Counted from the stretch's first letter, positions 1 through 12,427 are shown. The stretch is 64,000 nt of DNA from Oscheius dolichura (GCA_932521035.1 OW051492.1:7812001-7876000); one strand, 5' to 3'. The notes: generated by a model from the letters alone, not told the origin. A program made the numbers and translations.

Positions 1-1779
1 ATTTTGAGAAGCGTCTTCGGAAAGGTGGTCCAGCCGTGGTTAGCTGCCAAGTAAGTTGCACACCCCCTCAATTTGACCATCTGTCGTCTCGTATTCCTTA
101 CCAGACAATCTTTTTTCAGAAATCGTCTACCTGAAAAGGTCGAAAAGAATGTGCAGGCTGTAGTGCTGGAATTCGCCTGCCTCTCTCTGAATGTGTCCTC
201 TGCCAGTGGGATTACCTTCACCGATGTGAAACACAAACTGGGTCAGGAACGGATCGCAACTCTCGAAGGCTTGTCAGAGTGGAACCCCCGACAAAAGGGA
301 GTTAGACCAGAAATTCTGTTGAATATGGATGCTCTGGCGAAACTGAAACTAAACGAGAAGGTAAGTCTCCCTCCATGAATTGTCTTAAACCTAGCAGGGT
401 TTCGACACGAACAATCTCCAACGAGCCGCTTATATAATCAACTCTTCTGATGCCGGAGTCTACCGGCAGATTAAAGGTCTGTTCTTCATTTACTAGCACA
501 AAACCGGGGATTTAGATCTGATTATAAAGATGGTTAAAACTGCCAAAGCCGTGGAAACACAGAAGAAAGAGGCCGAACGTCGGTTGGAATTAGCCAACAC
601 GAGGAGTAAACGACTGGAAGCTTTGGATAAGGTGGGTAGGACAGGAGATATTCGTTATCTTCTATTGCAGAGGCCCGTTTCGAGTGCTGGACCAAGTTAC
701 GCTGACAGGATGATACACGACGTCGATGACAAGCCATCAACATCATCTGCCCATTCAAAGGAGGCCAAGATGGCTTGTGAAGGCATCTTTATGAAGACAA
801 CCCTCCTAACAGACTTTACCCTGCCGAGGAAGAACTGGGAGGACCTCTTGTTTGGCAAATTGGTCGAGGTAAGAACTGTATAAAGTGGAAGGAACACAAA
901 AATCCTTCAGGTTTATGACTTTGAATCCGCTTACGCTTATATGTTGCTTCTGGCGAACAATTCTGACGAAGGAAGACGGAAACTTGGCATATTCCTACAG
1001 TAATCCCTCCTTTCTCTCGGTGGTAACATATGTTACAGGCACTTGAGGAACCTGCTAGACTCTTCTGACGACCAACTGGTTGAGATAGACGGCAGCGAGC
1101 CGTTCCTCTCCCTGAACTGGATGCCCACTGTCCTCTCTTATCTTGGCTATGTCAACGTGAAGGGACAATCTGAAGAGACGTGGTTCGCCGCTTTAGACGG
1201 AATGACGAGGGAGAGGGCCATTGCTTGTAATGTATTGGAGGAGTATCTGCCCAGCCAGAGGGAGATTGCCCTGAAGTTGGACACGACATTTAGGGAAGTG
1301 AAAGGAGACGTGACAGAAGCGACCTACGGGCAGCAGACCCTCCCAGGGGAATTCTTCACTTCCCAGGATATGGTAGTAATATTTGTAGATAGCAGTTTAT
1401 TGTGAGTTTAGGCTGCTCTAGAAGCTTTGAAAAAGAGAACGGTAGTGGAATTGATCAGTCAGAAGAGGAGCTACGCTGAGTTGTTGAGAAGGGAGAAGTT
1501 CGACTACATTCTCGTTCGGGTGGAGGTGTCTTCCAGGAAGGACAAGGACACCACCCCGAGGAGAGTTTATCAGGTAAAATAATCGGAGGAAAGTAGAGAC
1601 AAGTGATCGTTCAGGCTGTTTTCAATCAATTCATGCCCCTCTCCTCAGTTGTCAAGAGCCTACATGACTCGGGGATCGCTGTCTCGAACCTTCAGTTGAA
1701 ACCGGAATTGCCCCCTCTAGATGTTAACAAAACTTTACGAGATATCGGCTCAATTGCTCTTTATTTGTACGGCTACTAG
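1..1779 (+). CDS. Uncharacterised protein, 3' part of gene (5' end outside window)
   Basis: The window opens inside an exon of a multi-exon gene. The exons that join in frame are roughly 1-50, 120-360, 398-476, 516-631, 671-868, 911-999, 1039-1372, 1412-1573 and 1615-1779, ending at TAG. Introns are only about 37-42 nt apart from the first (69 nt). The product is soluble-looking, with a charged, probably coiled-coil stretch near the exon at 516-631 (KKEAERRLELANTRSKRLE) and no signal peptide or membrane segment in the visible part. I recognise no family. The C-terminal part ends in a hydrophobic tail (SIALYLYGY). The consistent splice signals and long open frames make it a real gene; function is unknown. 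Confidence 0.72.
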
Positions 1780-1908
1780 GTGTATTGTTGACATTTTTTG
1801 TAAAGAAATTTGTGGAGCTTATTTGCTGTGGTCATGAACATACGGCGCTAACAATGGCCTTACGTTTATGCTGTTCGTAGGGATAGAATCAATTTTTGAC
1901 CGTTTCAA

Positions 1909-1965
1909 TGAGTTTTGGATCGGCTGACTGAGTTTTGGACCGGCTGCCTGGGTTTTGGACCTAGG
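1909..1965. repeat. Short 20-bp tandem repeat, about 2.9 copies
   Basis: A 20-nt unit of the form TGAGTTTTGGACCGGCTGCC is repeated at 1909, 1929 and 1949, the last copy incomplete. It lies in the 550-bp spacer between the first gene (stop 1779) and the GPCR (start 2333). I see no other clear feature in that spacer. Confidence 0.7.
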
Positions 1966-2332
1966 AAGAATCTCCGCGGTTCGAATAGGTGCGACGTTGA
2001 CTTTGGTGGAGGTCTAACTGTTCTCTCGTTGAATGTCGGAACTCATTCACGGCTGTGTGAGACGAAATTGGCTAACTTACTACTCGTAGTACAGCGGGCC
2101 CTCTTCTCGGTATAAAAAGTACCAGGCGCTCGCTATAAAAATAGTAAGATCAGATAAGAGCAGTTTTCCTCGCATTACCTATCACTTCAATTTACCAAAC
2201 GGCGTCTCTTTTAGTCGATGCAGATACGATCTCCCTAACTCGACCCGTGACACTCTTCGTTCGTCCACCCCGGTCACTTTGTGTTATTTTCTCCCCTTTC
2301 TTCAAATTATTCAATAAGTGCCCCCTTTTAAG

Positions 2333-3863
2333 ATGACATATGAGGACGTGGTTAAGTTCATCTACGTCTTGGCTCGGTTTCTGAACAGCTACGTTGCCAC
2401 TGTCGTCTGTGTACTTGGGATAATCCTCAATCTCTTCAGTATTTACGTTTTTCGGATGGGAGACAAGGGACGGACCATTCCTGCTATCCACTATTATCTG
2501 GTTCGAATCATCTTCTTGTTCTAGGAAAAGACCAAGTTCAGGCTACATTGCTCTTATGGGAGTCGGGCGTCCTTGCCACTATTCTTCTCCACGCTTTGCC
2601 TGTCTTCATCTGGGAACGTCCACTACCTTTTCGTAAGCCTTTTCCTTTTTAACACGAACCCAGCCTATTATTTATTCTCCTTTCAGCCGGCTACTTCCCT
2701 CTCTACATCGGTAACATCTACCTGACCATTTCCACATCGACTGCCGTCGTTTGGGTCCTGGTTGCTCTTACCATAGACCGTTACCTGGCCCTTTGTTATC
2801 CCATGAAACACAGAACATACGGAACAAGAAGGTTTTTTATCGATATCGCCGCTATAATTCCCCATTTCAGTAAAGCAAAGAAGACGATGATCATCATCTC
2901 CATTGCGGCGCTGCTCTTCGCCATTCCTGAACTTTTCGAGGTTTCACACCTTCTTTTTAACGAGGAAAAGCCTTTTTAGACGACGGTTGGCGAGAAGTGT
3001 GGAACTAATTCTAAAAATGAGACAATTTGTCTAACTTCACCAGAACATACGGACCTCGCCAAGGTTTGGTTCCCATGCGGGAGAGTAAGCCGACTCTATC
3101 TTCCAGAATAACGTCTATTGGGCCATTTATCGTGTCTTTCTGAGTTTTACTTTCGTCTCGGTCGGGCCATGCCTTCTTCTCTGTCTCTTGACTGTAAAAA
3201 TCACACTCGCGTTGAAGCGGGAATTCAAAGAGCGTCGCCAACTATTGGCTCAGAATGCCTGGAACAATCGGAACGACGCCGGGATCAGGAAGTAAGTCCC
3301 AGTGGGGTCTGACCCGTATTCTCTTGTCGATCAGGACGGAATCCTTCGTTTTTAGCAAGGAATTAAAAGCGAATCTTTTACTTGTGGTTATCATAGCCAA
3401 GAGTACGATCTGCTCGGTCCAGCCGACGCTAGGCGCCTTTCTTCGTTTGGTAAGAGGCGTTTCCTCTTGTCGCCAGAGGTAATTTCAGGTAATTGGAGAG
3501 GCCGGATTCCGTGGTCCGTTTGTCGGCATCTGGTATTATTTAAACGACTTCATTACGGAACTCGACTACGCCTCCAATTTCTTTGTCTTCATCATTTTTG
3601 GAACAATGTTCCGCCGGACGTGTAAGCGCATAATTACGAGCAGTTTTGTGGGAAGATTCTTCGGAATGAAGACGGTCGAAACGGTAAGATTTGGACCGTT
3701 TTGATAGAAAGAGCCAAATCCTTCTTGTAACCTCTTTGGGGGTATTCTTCTTCCCTATAACGTTATTTTACAGACCACTGGATTAAACCTGAGCGGAAAA
3801 AGCAACACTACTCAAATGTCAGAGAAAAACTCAACACAGAGTACCACAAGCGAGTTGCCCTGA
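2333..3863 (+). CDS. FMRFamide-receptor-like rhodopsin-family GPCR
   Basis: Seven-transmembrane neuropeptide-type receptor spread over about eight exons. Membrane segments are visible in order. TM1 follows MTYEDVVKFIYVLARF. TM2 lies in the exon at about 2525-2630. TM3 ends in DRYLALCYPMKHR, the G-protein coupling DRY motif followed by the Cx-P-MKHR loop typical of FMRFamide/FRPR and DmsR receptors. TM4 is in the exon near 2875-2940, TM5 near 3107-3200, and TM6 near 3360-3450. TM7 (YASNFFVFIIFGTMFRR, near 3570) has the N-F-F-hydrophobic form usual in this subgroup rather than NPxxY. The C-tail is short and Ser/Thr-rich. The ATG at 2333 is chosen because it opens directly into TM1. It is convergent with the astacin gene, with only 84 bp between stops and AATAAA at 3900. 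The ligand cannot be inferred. Confidence 0.82.
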
Positions 3864-3947
3864 ATCAGAACAGAAAGAAAGTTCAGTCAACAAATGGAAA
3901 ATAAATATATTTATCTTTATGAGGATACAGTATTTACAGAAATGGGG

Positions 3948-5026
3948 TTAGAATATGTACAGTAAAGCAAAATAGACGAAGATCAGTATTGGAGATAGGA
4001 AGGCGGCCGGGTTGGACAACTTCTCGTGGCAGCTATAGAATCGGTTGATACGGATCACATCCGTCTCACTCAACCAATCGTGGCCACCCAGTTGAATTCC
4101 GTTCTTTTTTGAGTACATTGTTGGCTTGCCGTTCTGGAATAATAGTGGATTTTTTTCGGGAATAATTCGGCGCAGATAATTTTCCGGATTACGGTATACA
4201 AACAGGTCTCCCACCTTGCTACAGTAATGGTGTTCAAACTGCATGACAGACTCATAATCGTAGCCGGTCTCGACTAGGAGAGGTTCCTCCCGTTCCCGCA
4301 GATCGAAATTACTAGACCTGTTCTTATTAACATTCGACCAAACGATGTCAATATATGTGTCGCGGTCAATTCTGGCTGAAAGGGGGAGATTTAAAGGGAG
4401 ACGACAAGCTTCTTACTGTGTTCGTGGTTGAACCCCAAAATATGCATCAGTAAATGGAGCAGATTCCTCTGGTTGAAGCAGCCGTCGTTGAGGGACATCA
4501 GCTGCATGCCCCCCTGGTAGCCGATCCACGTGTCGCAACCCAGGGAGTTGTTCTTCAGGATCTTCACATAATCCATGTCGTCGTCGTCCGCGTATGTGAA
4601 GGTTACACACGTCTTCTGTTCAAATTCTCTCATGGCATCCTGCATTTTTCTCATTCTAAAGTGGAAACGGGGGTAAATGGAAGCGAAGGAGACCTACTGT
4701 CTGTTGGTAAACAACGGGTCCAGTGTGTAGAAGACTTCCCCATTTGGCCAGGTCAAGTTCGGCTCCAGGAGAACGCCAGAAGTCAGACCGAAGACTACTG
4801 TAATGGGATAGACTTCTCTTTAGAACCACTTTTGAGATCCCATTATTTAGAGCAAATAGGGCAAGGAGGTTCTAAAAAATCAGGAGAATAAACTCACTGT
4901 CACCCTCAAAAGTTATCCCCGTCGGATCGAAATTAGCCAAGGAAGGGCAGCTCTACAATAGAAATTTAGAGATTTGATATGGTAAAAACCTACAATTGCC
5001 GTAATAAAAAGGAGGAGGACTCTCAT
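3948..5026 (-). CDS. Astacin-family (NAS) protein with altered active site
   Basis: Secreted or surface zinc-metalloprotease-like protein of the astacin (M12A) family. The start at 5026 gives a signal peptide (MRVLLLFITAIV...). The prodomain carries the aspartate-switch motif FEGD (near 4905). The mature domain begins LTWPNGEVFYTLDPLF (near 4745). The zinc-site region reads HLLMHILGFNHE instead of HExxHxxGFxHE: all three zinc-ligand histidines are kept, but the general-base glutamate codon is TTA (Leu). The Met-turn reads SVMQF where SxMHY is usual, so the tyrosine ligand is Phe. The C-terminal SETD...NRFYSC pattern fits the family. A hydrophobic stretch (FLSPILIFVYFALLYIF) ends the protein and suggests a membrane or GPI anchor. 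There are no EGF or CUB domains. It is expected to bind zinc but not to cleave peptides; reading frame and splicing otherwise look intact. Confidence 0.85.
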
Positions 5027-5540
5027 CCCGTTGAAATGAGGGAAACAACCTCAATCAGAGAGGGTTACCTTTTTTGCGTAACGGCCTTGACAGCAAAAAA
5101 AGAAACACTTAAGAGGCAGTTTTAATTGATGTAACGGTGGGTTTAGGTGCGCGTGACCGTATAAAACAGAGAACACGCCGTCATAGGCGAGCAAAAATGA
5201 GATATTTCAGAACATAGACGGTGTGGAAAGGTGGAAAATGACAACAGGACACTTTCCAGTTATAAATAGAAAACGAAGGAAACACGCGACACTTCGGATA
5301 TTTTGGAAAGGAAAACAGTTCCAAGGACGAGGCGAACTCGCCAAATGTATTGCCACTTTCGGTTTCCAAACAGATCCAAATCCAATAGCAAATAGGCGAA
5401 GAAAACGAAACTGTCCGGGACAGCATTCTTAAAGCACACACCTTACCCTACCCTGCATGAGGAGGTCAATAGAAACAGCTGTCAAACGAACACGGGTTCG
5501 GCAACCGCAACTTGGAAATATCGTATTTCTTCTAATAAGG

Positions 5541-5820
5541 TAGGCTAAAAACGTACATGGTGAGAGAAAAACGTACTTGGTAGGCTAAAAACGTACACGA
5601 TAGGCTAAAAACGTACATAATAGGCTAAAAACGTACATGGTGAGAGAAAAACGTACATGGTAGGCTAAAAACGTACATAGTAGGCTAAAAACGTACATGG
5701 TGAGAGAAAAACGTACATGGTAGGCTAAAAACGTACACGGTAGGCTAAAAACGTACACGATAGGCTAAAAACGGACATAGGAGGCTAAAAACGTACATGG
5801 TGAGAGAAAAACATACACGG
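5541..5820. repeat. 20-bp minisatellite, 14 copies, two unit types
   Basis: Fourteen contiguous 20-nt units of two kinds: A (TAGGCTAAAAACGTACATGG and variants) and B (TGAGAGAAAAACGTACATGG). B units sit at 5561, 5641, 5701 and 5801. All share the core AAAAACGTAC with scattered changes. No coding potential is apparent. Confidence 0.95.
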
Positions 5821-6844
5821 CAGTTGTTCTTCCATAGTATGGTTTTTGGGAGGGTAGTTGGGGTTTTGGGATGGTGGGCATGGTTCGGCTTCAGTTGTTT
5901 TACCTTGTCCTGACGTACGGCGGGCGGGATGGGAACCGAAACCACGATGAAATCAAATCAAATCAGAAAAGTACGGTAGAACCGATCGCGATGATCCTCG
6001 AAAGAGTACGATAACTCCCGATTAGAACCTGCGGTGTGTGTGTTTTTTTAATGCACTTTTCTAAAAATATTTTTTGTTCATTGTGGTTTTGTTTATTTTG
6101 TTCAGATTGTGCCTTTCCGACATGGCAGTTTGAATCGAAAAGCTAAACCTTCTGCATCGAACCTTCAATGTTTCTCAGAACATTTTTGTTGTGTATTAGC
6201 GATTGATATTGTATTTCCTGAAAGATTACTGCTTTCAATGTGTAGCGTGTGAAGTGTATAGCAGAGTGCAGGAATGAGGTATAAGGAAATTTTGAAGGAA
6301 TTGAGTTCCCGCTCATGTTATGTTATTCCTTGCAGAGATGGATGGCGAGGTTTGGTTCGTTCGCCGTTTTGATACGTTTGTTTTGCTCTTCTCCTTTTTT
6401 TTCATTCAGTTTTTATGTTATTCATTGTTAGTATTACCGACATCTCAAAATGAGTACAAGTGAGAGTATGGGTGAAAAACGTTGTTCCATTTCACTTCAC
6501 ACGCTACAATTCCTTGTTCAAATTTATATTCGAAAAAGTCAACTTTTACTGTTTTTGCTCTCACCAGCTCATAAAAACTTCAAAAAAACTATTCTATACT
6601 TGAATTTGCAATTTTTTCATAAGAAACGAAAGTGTAGATATCTACCCCCTTTCCTGTTGATTGATATTATATTTCCTGAAGGATTACTGCTTTCAAACGT
6701 TCTTTTTCGGTATTGTAAGAATCTTTATAGCATAAGTATAGTATAAGCAATCAGCCGGTTTGTATTCTTTCTATGCCTCTCTTCTTAAATTTGTTAAAAA
6801 TACTAGGTTTCAGGCATTAGCACGATCGGATAGCACCAGTTTTC
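5821..6844. other. AT-rich spacer upstream of NUP214, with a diverged repeat pair
   Basis: No gene is supported here. A 38-nt direct repeat occurs at 6202-6239 and 6659-6696 (core GATTGATATTGTATTTCCTG, then a matching ...GATTACTGCTTTCAA). The sequence TGTAGCGTGTGAAGTG near 6240-6257 recurs inverted near 6494-6511. The segment therefore looks like remains of a small repeat element. TTTCAG at 6808-6813 is a plausible trans-splice acceptor 31 nt before the NUP214 start. Confidence 0.5.
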
Positions 6845-8424
6845 ATGGAAACTTCCACAGATAAGGGTGTATGTTTCTATAGCCATGACAATTCTTCAAA
6901 CATTTTTTTTAGGATTTTCAATTCCTTGGCCTTCAAAAAACGAGATTATTTCCATCAGGAACAGTTTTCGGTATATACCACGATGCTATATGTGTTTCTT
7001 CCGTATACCAAATAGCAATAGCATCTTCTGGCGATAATAAAGTACGTTTTTATTTCTCTTCGTAAACTGTTTTAGCTTGTTTCATTCAACAGCTCGGCTA
7101 TTCATACTCTTCATGTAACTTCTCAAACGGCCAACAAGGAGTTTACAGAACTTCAGAAAAAAGTTGTTGAATTAGCCGAAGAAGATGTATTTGTTCTTTT
7201 TGATAACTCATTTCTTATTTAGAAAATATCAGCCCTTTCGATTAATTCTGACGGTACTCTTCTAGGAGTATTAGTAAATAATGCAGCTGGATGTTTTATC
7301 TATATTTTTGATGTGGCGGCATTTTCACTCAAATATAGCGGTGATGTTAGTACTCAGCGAACCGTTCTCACCTCTTGATCATTTAAGGTTTATCATATAA
7401 CTAGCATACGGCTTGGAGCTGAGGAAAAAGCAAAAGGAGCATGCTTGAGGTGGAATCCAGCACTTGCCGATACGTTAGCCGCTTCAGCCGATGATAGAAG
7501 TCTCATAGTAGCGAAAATAGATCCTCAGGTAAAATCTACCTACTTATTTAAACCTTTATTTTAGAATCCTTCATCATATAGTCTGATAGGTTCTAAGAAA
7601 ATGGGTGCTGTCGTGACGCATATAAGTTGGAGTCCAAAAGGCAAACAGCTCACAATAGGTGACGCTGCAGGGAAAGTATGCCAACTCAAAATGGAGCTGG
7701 ATGTAATGAATTTTCGTAATAACATTAACTTTACAATTGTATTAGGTCGTAAGAGGAACTATGCCACCAGATCTTCCAAATATGCCTCAAGATCACACTG
7801 CACCAATTACGGGGCTATGTTGGATAAGTACGACTGAGTGGCTTGTTGCTTTCCCTGGACCTAACGCAGACGCTTTTATCTTTCTTCTTACTATAAAAAA
7901 GGTAAACAATTCCAATTACAGCTAAGGTATTTCTTTAGGATCAGCCAGTTTCGTGGAAGCCACTACCCGAATTACAATATGGAAATGCCCAATCATCTGA
8001 GAGGCCGTACTTCTCATTTGAAACATCGCTTTTACTAAATTGGAACCTTGTTCTTACTGCTTCTACAAAATCCAGTGAAATAGTTGTTATAGGAAAAACA
8101 TTCGATTGGAAAGTAAGACAGTATAATATCATTCTAATTGTTATATTTAGATTTGGAATTTGGATGATTTGGGCCGTTTAGACCTGCCCACTGATTCATC
8201 AACTCGAGAAACTTTTCCTTTGGGCCTTTGTGTTGATCTGTCTTCTTCTACCCAAGTAATGCTTAGTAATTGATTATCTTTGCGTAAGCTATTTATATTT
8301 TCTAGGTGATGATGGACCAAGGATGCACCGAGCTTGTCCAATTGTTTTATCGCTCACAACCGATGGTATTCTTACCGCACATAATATTGTTAGTATGGAT
8401 GCTAGTCACGCTGACTGTACCATG

Positions 8425-8462
<38 letters not shown>

Positions 8463-11400
8463 TCATATTCTTCCAGTGAACCTATTGATGTACCACTAGC
8501 CTCAGTAAAAGTGGGGAAAAGGCCGGCAAAGCCGATAACTTCTAAACCGGTTGTGGCGGCGGAAACTCCGAAATCTCTTTTCGGTAAATCTTTCATCAAT
8601 TTTTCCTAATTGTTTTAAAGGAACTTCTACTCCTGCTCCTCTTGTTATTCCTACAATGAAATCCGTTTTTGGTGAGGCACCTCCCACGCCTACCGCTGCT
8701 TATCCGCCGAGTGAGACCAAGCCATTTTCTTTCAGCTCCATGCAGAAACCATTATTTCGTAAGGCAATATGATAATTATTGATACAAATCAATTTCTAGA
8801 GCCTCAAGCATCTTCCACTCCTCTTAAACCAAATGTTGCTACGATACCTGCTGTAAATACAGCACTCCCACCTATGAGCGCAACAACAACTCCTATAAAA
8901 TCACAAACGCCTGCCCCAAAGAAAGAAGAAAAAGAAGATATTAGCGCCGAAGTAGCAGCCGTGAATAAGATGTCAGAGGAAATTAAGGATAAATGGGGCT
9001 CTATTGTCAGTCTTTTTTTTGTACGCACGTCTTAATTTTATATTTTAGGTTGACGATCTTCGTGCAATCAGCGTGGGATTGGGCCATACCGAGTCGGCCG
9101 TACACGAAGCCAGTATTTTTATATTTTTAGCTAAAATAACGTATAATTTAGCGTCTGCTATACAATCTAATGATGTCCTTTTACTGAGAGAATTTGCAAA
9201 CGTAATGGCCGAAGCGGATGTTGAATACAGAAAAATGGAATCTCGTATTGCCGGTATTTTATTTAGTTTCACTAATATTTTTTTAGTTCTCATTGCAACT
9301 ATGGGTGCTAAACATGCCAAAGTGAATTTGTATGAGTCTGACGAGGACCGTTTAAAAGCACTACATGATTCGGAAAGTTTTGATATTGTAAGTATTTCTA
9401 CTCCGTTTGTTCACCTTTCTTTTTAGGATGAGAAAATGAAACGGTTAACCATCAAGTTAGATGAGGCCCATGAAAAATATGCCGAGATTAAGAAGGATTT
9501 CGAAAATTGCTGTAAAATGAAGGTGAATCTAATTTACAGCAACAATATTTTTGTTGTATTTGCTGGTTTTCAGAAGAAAAAGCGGTTTTTTCAGAAAAAA
9601 TCATTAAAACCAATTCCATCCCTAAGCATCGGCGAAAGAGATTTTATTAACACTCAAGTAAAAGTAATACAAAAGTGGACAACTAACCTGAAAACAAAGG
9701 CGGAACTTATTGAAGAAGATTTGAAAATATTGAAACTAAGGCAAAGGTAAATTTTTATTTTATTTCTAAATTTACAAATTTTAAGAAAAACTGCACAAAA
9801 TGGTTATGGAAATCTGCCGCCTCCAGAAATCAAAATTTTCCAAAGTTCGGTGGTTCCCTCCTTACAAGGATTAAATATTCAAGAGGGTCGTAACAGGCTG
9901 CTAAATTTCATTAAAAATCAGGTTTTTATAAGTTTTTTTTTAAAATTTACGTTGTTTAGAAAAACGTACCTATACAAACAAAAAAGTTGGCAGCCATACC
10001 TTTTGATTGTATAGAAGAAAAGGAGAAAGAGAAGAAAGTAAATGCTTTTGAAAATTTGAGGGAGACTCTTTTATCTTCGGTATTTCATCTTGGATTTCTC
10101 ATTTGTTACTGTCTTATTGCAGATTAAAAATTCACCACAAAAAAGCGCTGATACTACCTTGAATGTTAGTCAAAGTGACGCTAGCACACAAATTGATGCA
10201 CCTCCACAAATCAAAATTGTTGAAAAAGAAGTTCATGTACCAATGCCTGCGCCAACGCCTGCTCAATTACCTGCTCCTGGACAACCACCCTTTGGTAGGT
10301 TTAATTCTTTTGATGTCATTGCCTGAATTTTAATTTAATACTAAAACTACGGGCAAATGAATTGTTTAGTTTCTTTCCCTAAACCTACTTCACCACTCGC
10401 TGCTAAACAAGAAGAAAGACCTGTTGAATTGGCAAAACCTGCAGTAGCCACTACCCCAGTTTCTTCTAAGGACGTCCCGAAGAAACCGCTTGTAATCCAA
10501 GGTAAACTAGTTTTCTAGAGTTAATTTGATATTTTAGGACCTGTAACACCGACCCCTGAGAAGAAACCTCCACTGACTGCGAAACCGTCACTGTTCCCTG
10601 AGGTGCAAATATCGTCACCAACTACAGGTAGTTTTCCTTCTTCTAATAAATCTTTGTTTTTTAAAGATTTGTCACAAACAATAGCGAAAGATATTTCTAC
10701 TCCTGTGGATCTAACACCAAAAACTGAGATATCGTCCAACAGTCCCACCATTGCGACGCCGCAAAAGCCTTTTGCAACAGGAACGGAAGAGAAGCAGCCA
10801 AGAGAAGATATTTCAACTGAAAAAATAAATGAGCAAGAAACCCCTCAACAGATAAAACCAGTAACACGTCAGTTTTATTTCTTTTATCTATTAAAATAGT
10901 TTTTCAGCCGAAGTGAAAAGTATTTTCCCTTTCTCACCATCTTCAACAGTTACTCCTGCTGCCACTACCACTCCTACTTCAAAACCGCTTTTCAGCTTTA
11001 CAAATGCAGGTTGATTTTAACTTTCGATCTAAACAATCGATATCTTTACAGCACAAGCTACACCAAGCTCAACAACACAAACTACAGAAGCACCTAAATT
11101 TAGTTTTGCCCAGAAGCCTACAGAAACCAAAGTGGAATCACCCAAGCCAAGTATCTTCAGTAGTCCACCAGCAGTTTCAACAACAACTGTTCAAACGCCT
11201 GAAAAGCAGAGCATTTTCGGTGGTGGCACTGGAACTACCACTAACGCTTTCATAGAAAAACAGGAACAGAAATCCATATTTGGTCAATTTCCTTCCGCGT
11301 CTCCTCAGACTTCGTCGACGCCAGCATTTTCTTTTAAGCCAAAGGAGTCAGCAGCTCCTGCTCCATCATTCACTTTTCCTCAGAAGCCGAGCGGTGCTTC

Positions 11401-12350
11401 TTCAGGTATATTTAGAGCTTAAAATTTATTCACACCCGTGGCTTAGGTTTTCTTGCTGCCGCTAAAGCTGCAGCAGAAGATGGCATGATGGAAGATGAGA
11501 CATCCGGACAAACGGGAGGATCTAACTTTTCTTTTGGGTACTTTTTCAATTAATTTGTTTAATGTATGTAAATGTCTTAGATCGTTATCCCTGGGAACCG
11601 CAAACCCCACTGCTTCCAAGGGCATCTTCAGTATTAATAGTCAGCCACAACAGCAACAAAAAACGGGACTTAGTCTTTTTTCGAATACACAGGTTTTTTA
11701 AATCTATTTTCAACTAATATTTGTTTAGAAGAACCCCAATGCTTTTGGTAGTTTTGCGGCCGCTGCTGCACAGAATAGTGCGAAGCCAAGCATTTTTGGT
11801 GGCGCTGCTCAGCCGACGCAAACTGCTGGAAGTGGAATTTTCGGTGGAGCCGCTCAGTCGACCCAATCTACTGGAAGTGGAATTTTTGGCGGTGCTGCTC
11901 AGCCAACTCAAACTGCTGGAAGTGGTATTTTCGGAGGAGCTGCTCAGCCCACACCAACTAAATCTATCTTCGGAAGTACGTTTGGACAAGCAGCGCAACA
12001 AGCGGCTAGTTCTACAACAGCAAGTGTACTCCATTAGTAATATTCTGTTTAAAAAATGGCTTCCAGGCTTTCAATACAGCAACTCCTAAATTTGGGGCCG
12101 CTGCTAGTTTCGGAGCAAAACAACAAAATGTCTTTGGAGGAAAACCAGTGTTTGCTAATAGTTCAGCTTTTGGAACAGGAGTCACCCCACCAGCTGGTGG
12201 TGGATTCGCAAAGTAATATTGTAGTTTAAAAAAATCTAATGTCGTCTTTGTAGATACGCTGCAAGTGGAAATTTGTTCATGACACCGAATCAGCAGCAGC
12301 AACAACCACAGCAACAGTCTCAGAACCCCAGTACTTTTCAATTTCGATGA
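6845..12350 (+). CDS. npp-14: Nucleoporin NUP214/CAN homologue (FG nucleoporin)
   Basis: Cytoplasmic-face nuclear-pore protein. The N-terminal exon after METSTDKG reads [13 protein letters not shown], matching the start of the NUP214 beta-propeller (human: DFQFRALKKVRIF). Propeller strands continue through about 8400, for example [20 protein letters not shown] at about 7600. A linker rich in Pro, Ser, Thr and Lys follows (8480-9030), then a coiled-coil-forming middle (about 8970-10080, ...[20 protein letters not shown]). The long FG domain runs from about 10,300 to the end with SIFG, FGQF, IFGGAAQ and FGAK repeats and a Gln-rich tail ending STFQFR. A 45-nt repeat in the last third encodes [15 protein letters not shown]. 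There are about 28 exons with short introns. AATAAA lies at 12428. The start follows a likely trans-splice acceptor. eIF2B delta follows 235 bp downstream on the same strand. Confidence 0.9.
8424..8458. repeat. (TA)n microsatellite in a NUP214 intron
   Basis: About 16 TA dinucleotides run between TGTATG and TTTTTC in the intron that ends with the TTCCAG acceptor near 8475. It is a simple repeat likely to vary in length between individuals. Confidence 0.9.
11792..11945 (+). repeat. 45-bp coding repeat in the NUP214 FG domain
   Basis: Units begin at 11792, 11837 and 11882, with a partial fourth at 11927. Each encodes [15 protein letters not shown] (15 residues) with a few substitutions. The phase is exact, so this is in-frame expansion of an FG-repeat unit. 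Confidence 0.9.
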
Positions 12351-12427
12351 TCCCCGTGTCTAACAATTTACGAGTATTTCCTTGTATCCATTTCTTGAAA
12401 GTTTTAACTTTAACTTTGTCTTTTTGC

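Noticed and set aside
2495-2510. GGTTCGAATC-like B-box, considered as a tRNA gene
   Set aside because: It lies at the end of a GPCR exon, and no cloverleaf or A-box can be built around it. No tRNA was found elsewhere.
4454-4891. 145-codon plus-strand open frame
   Set aside because: Antisense to the astacin exons, which have clear family motifs and splice sites.
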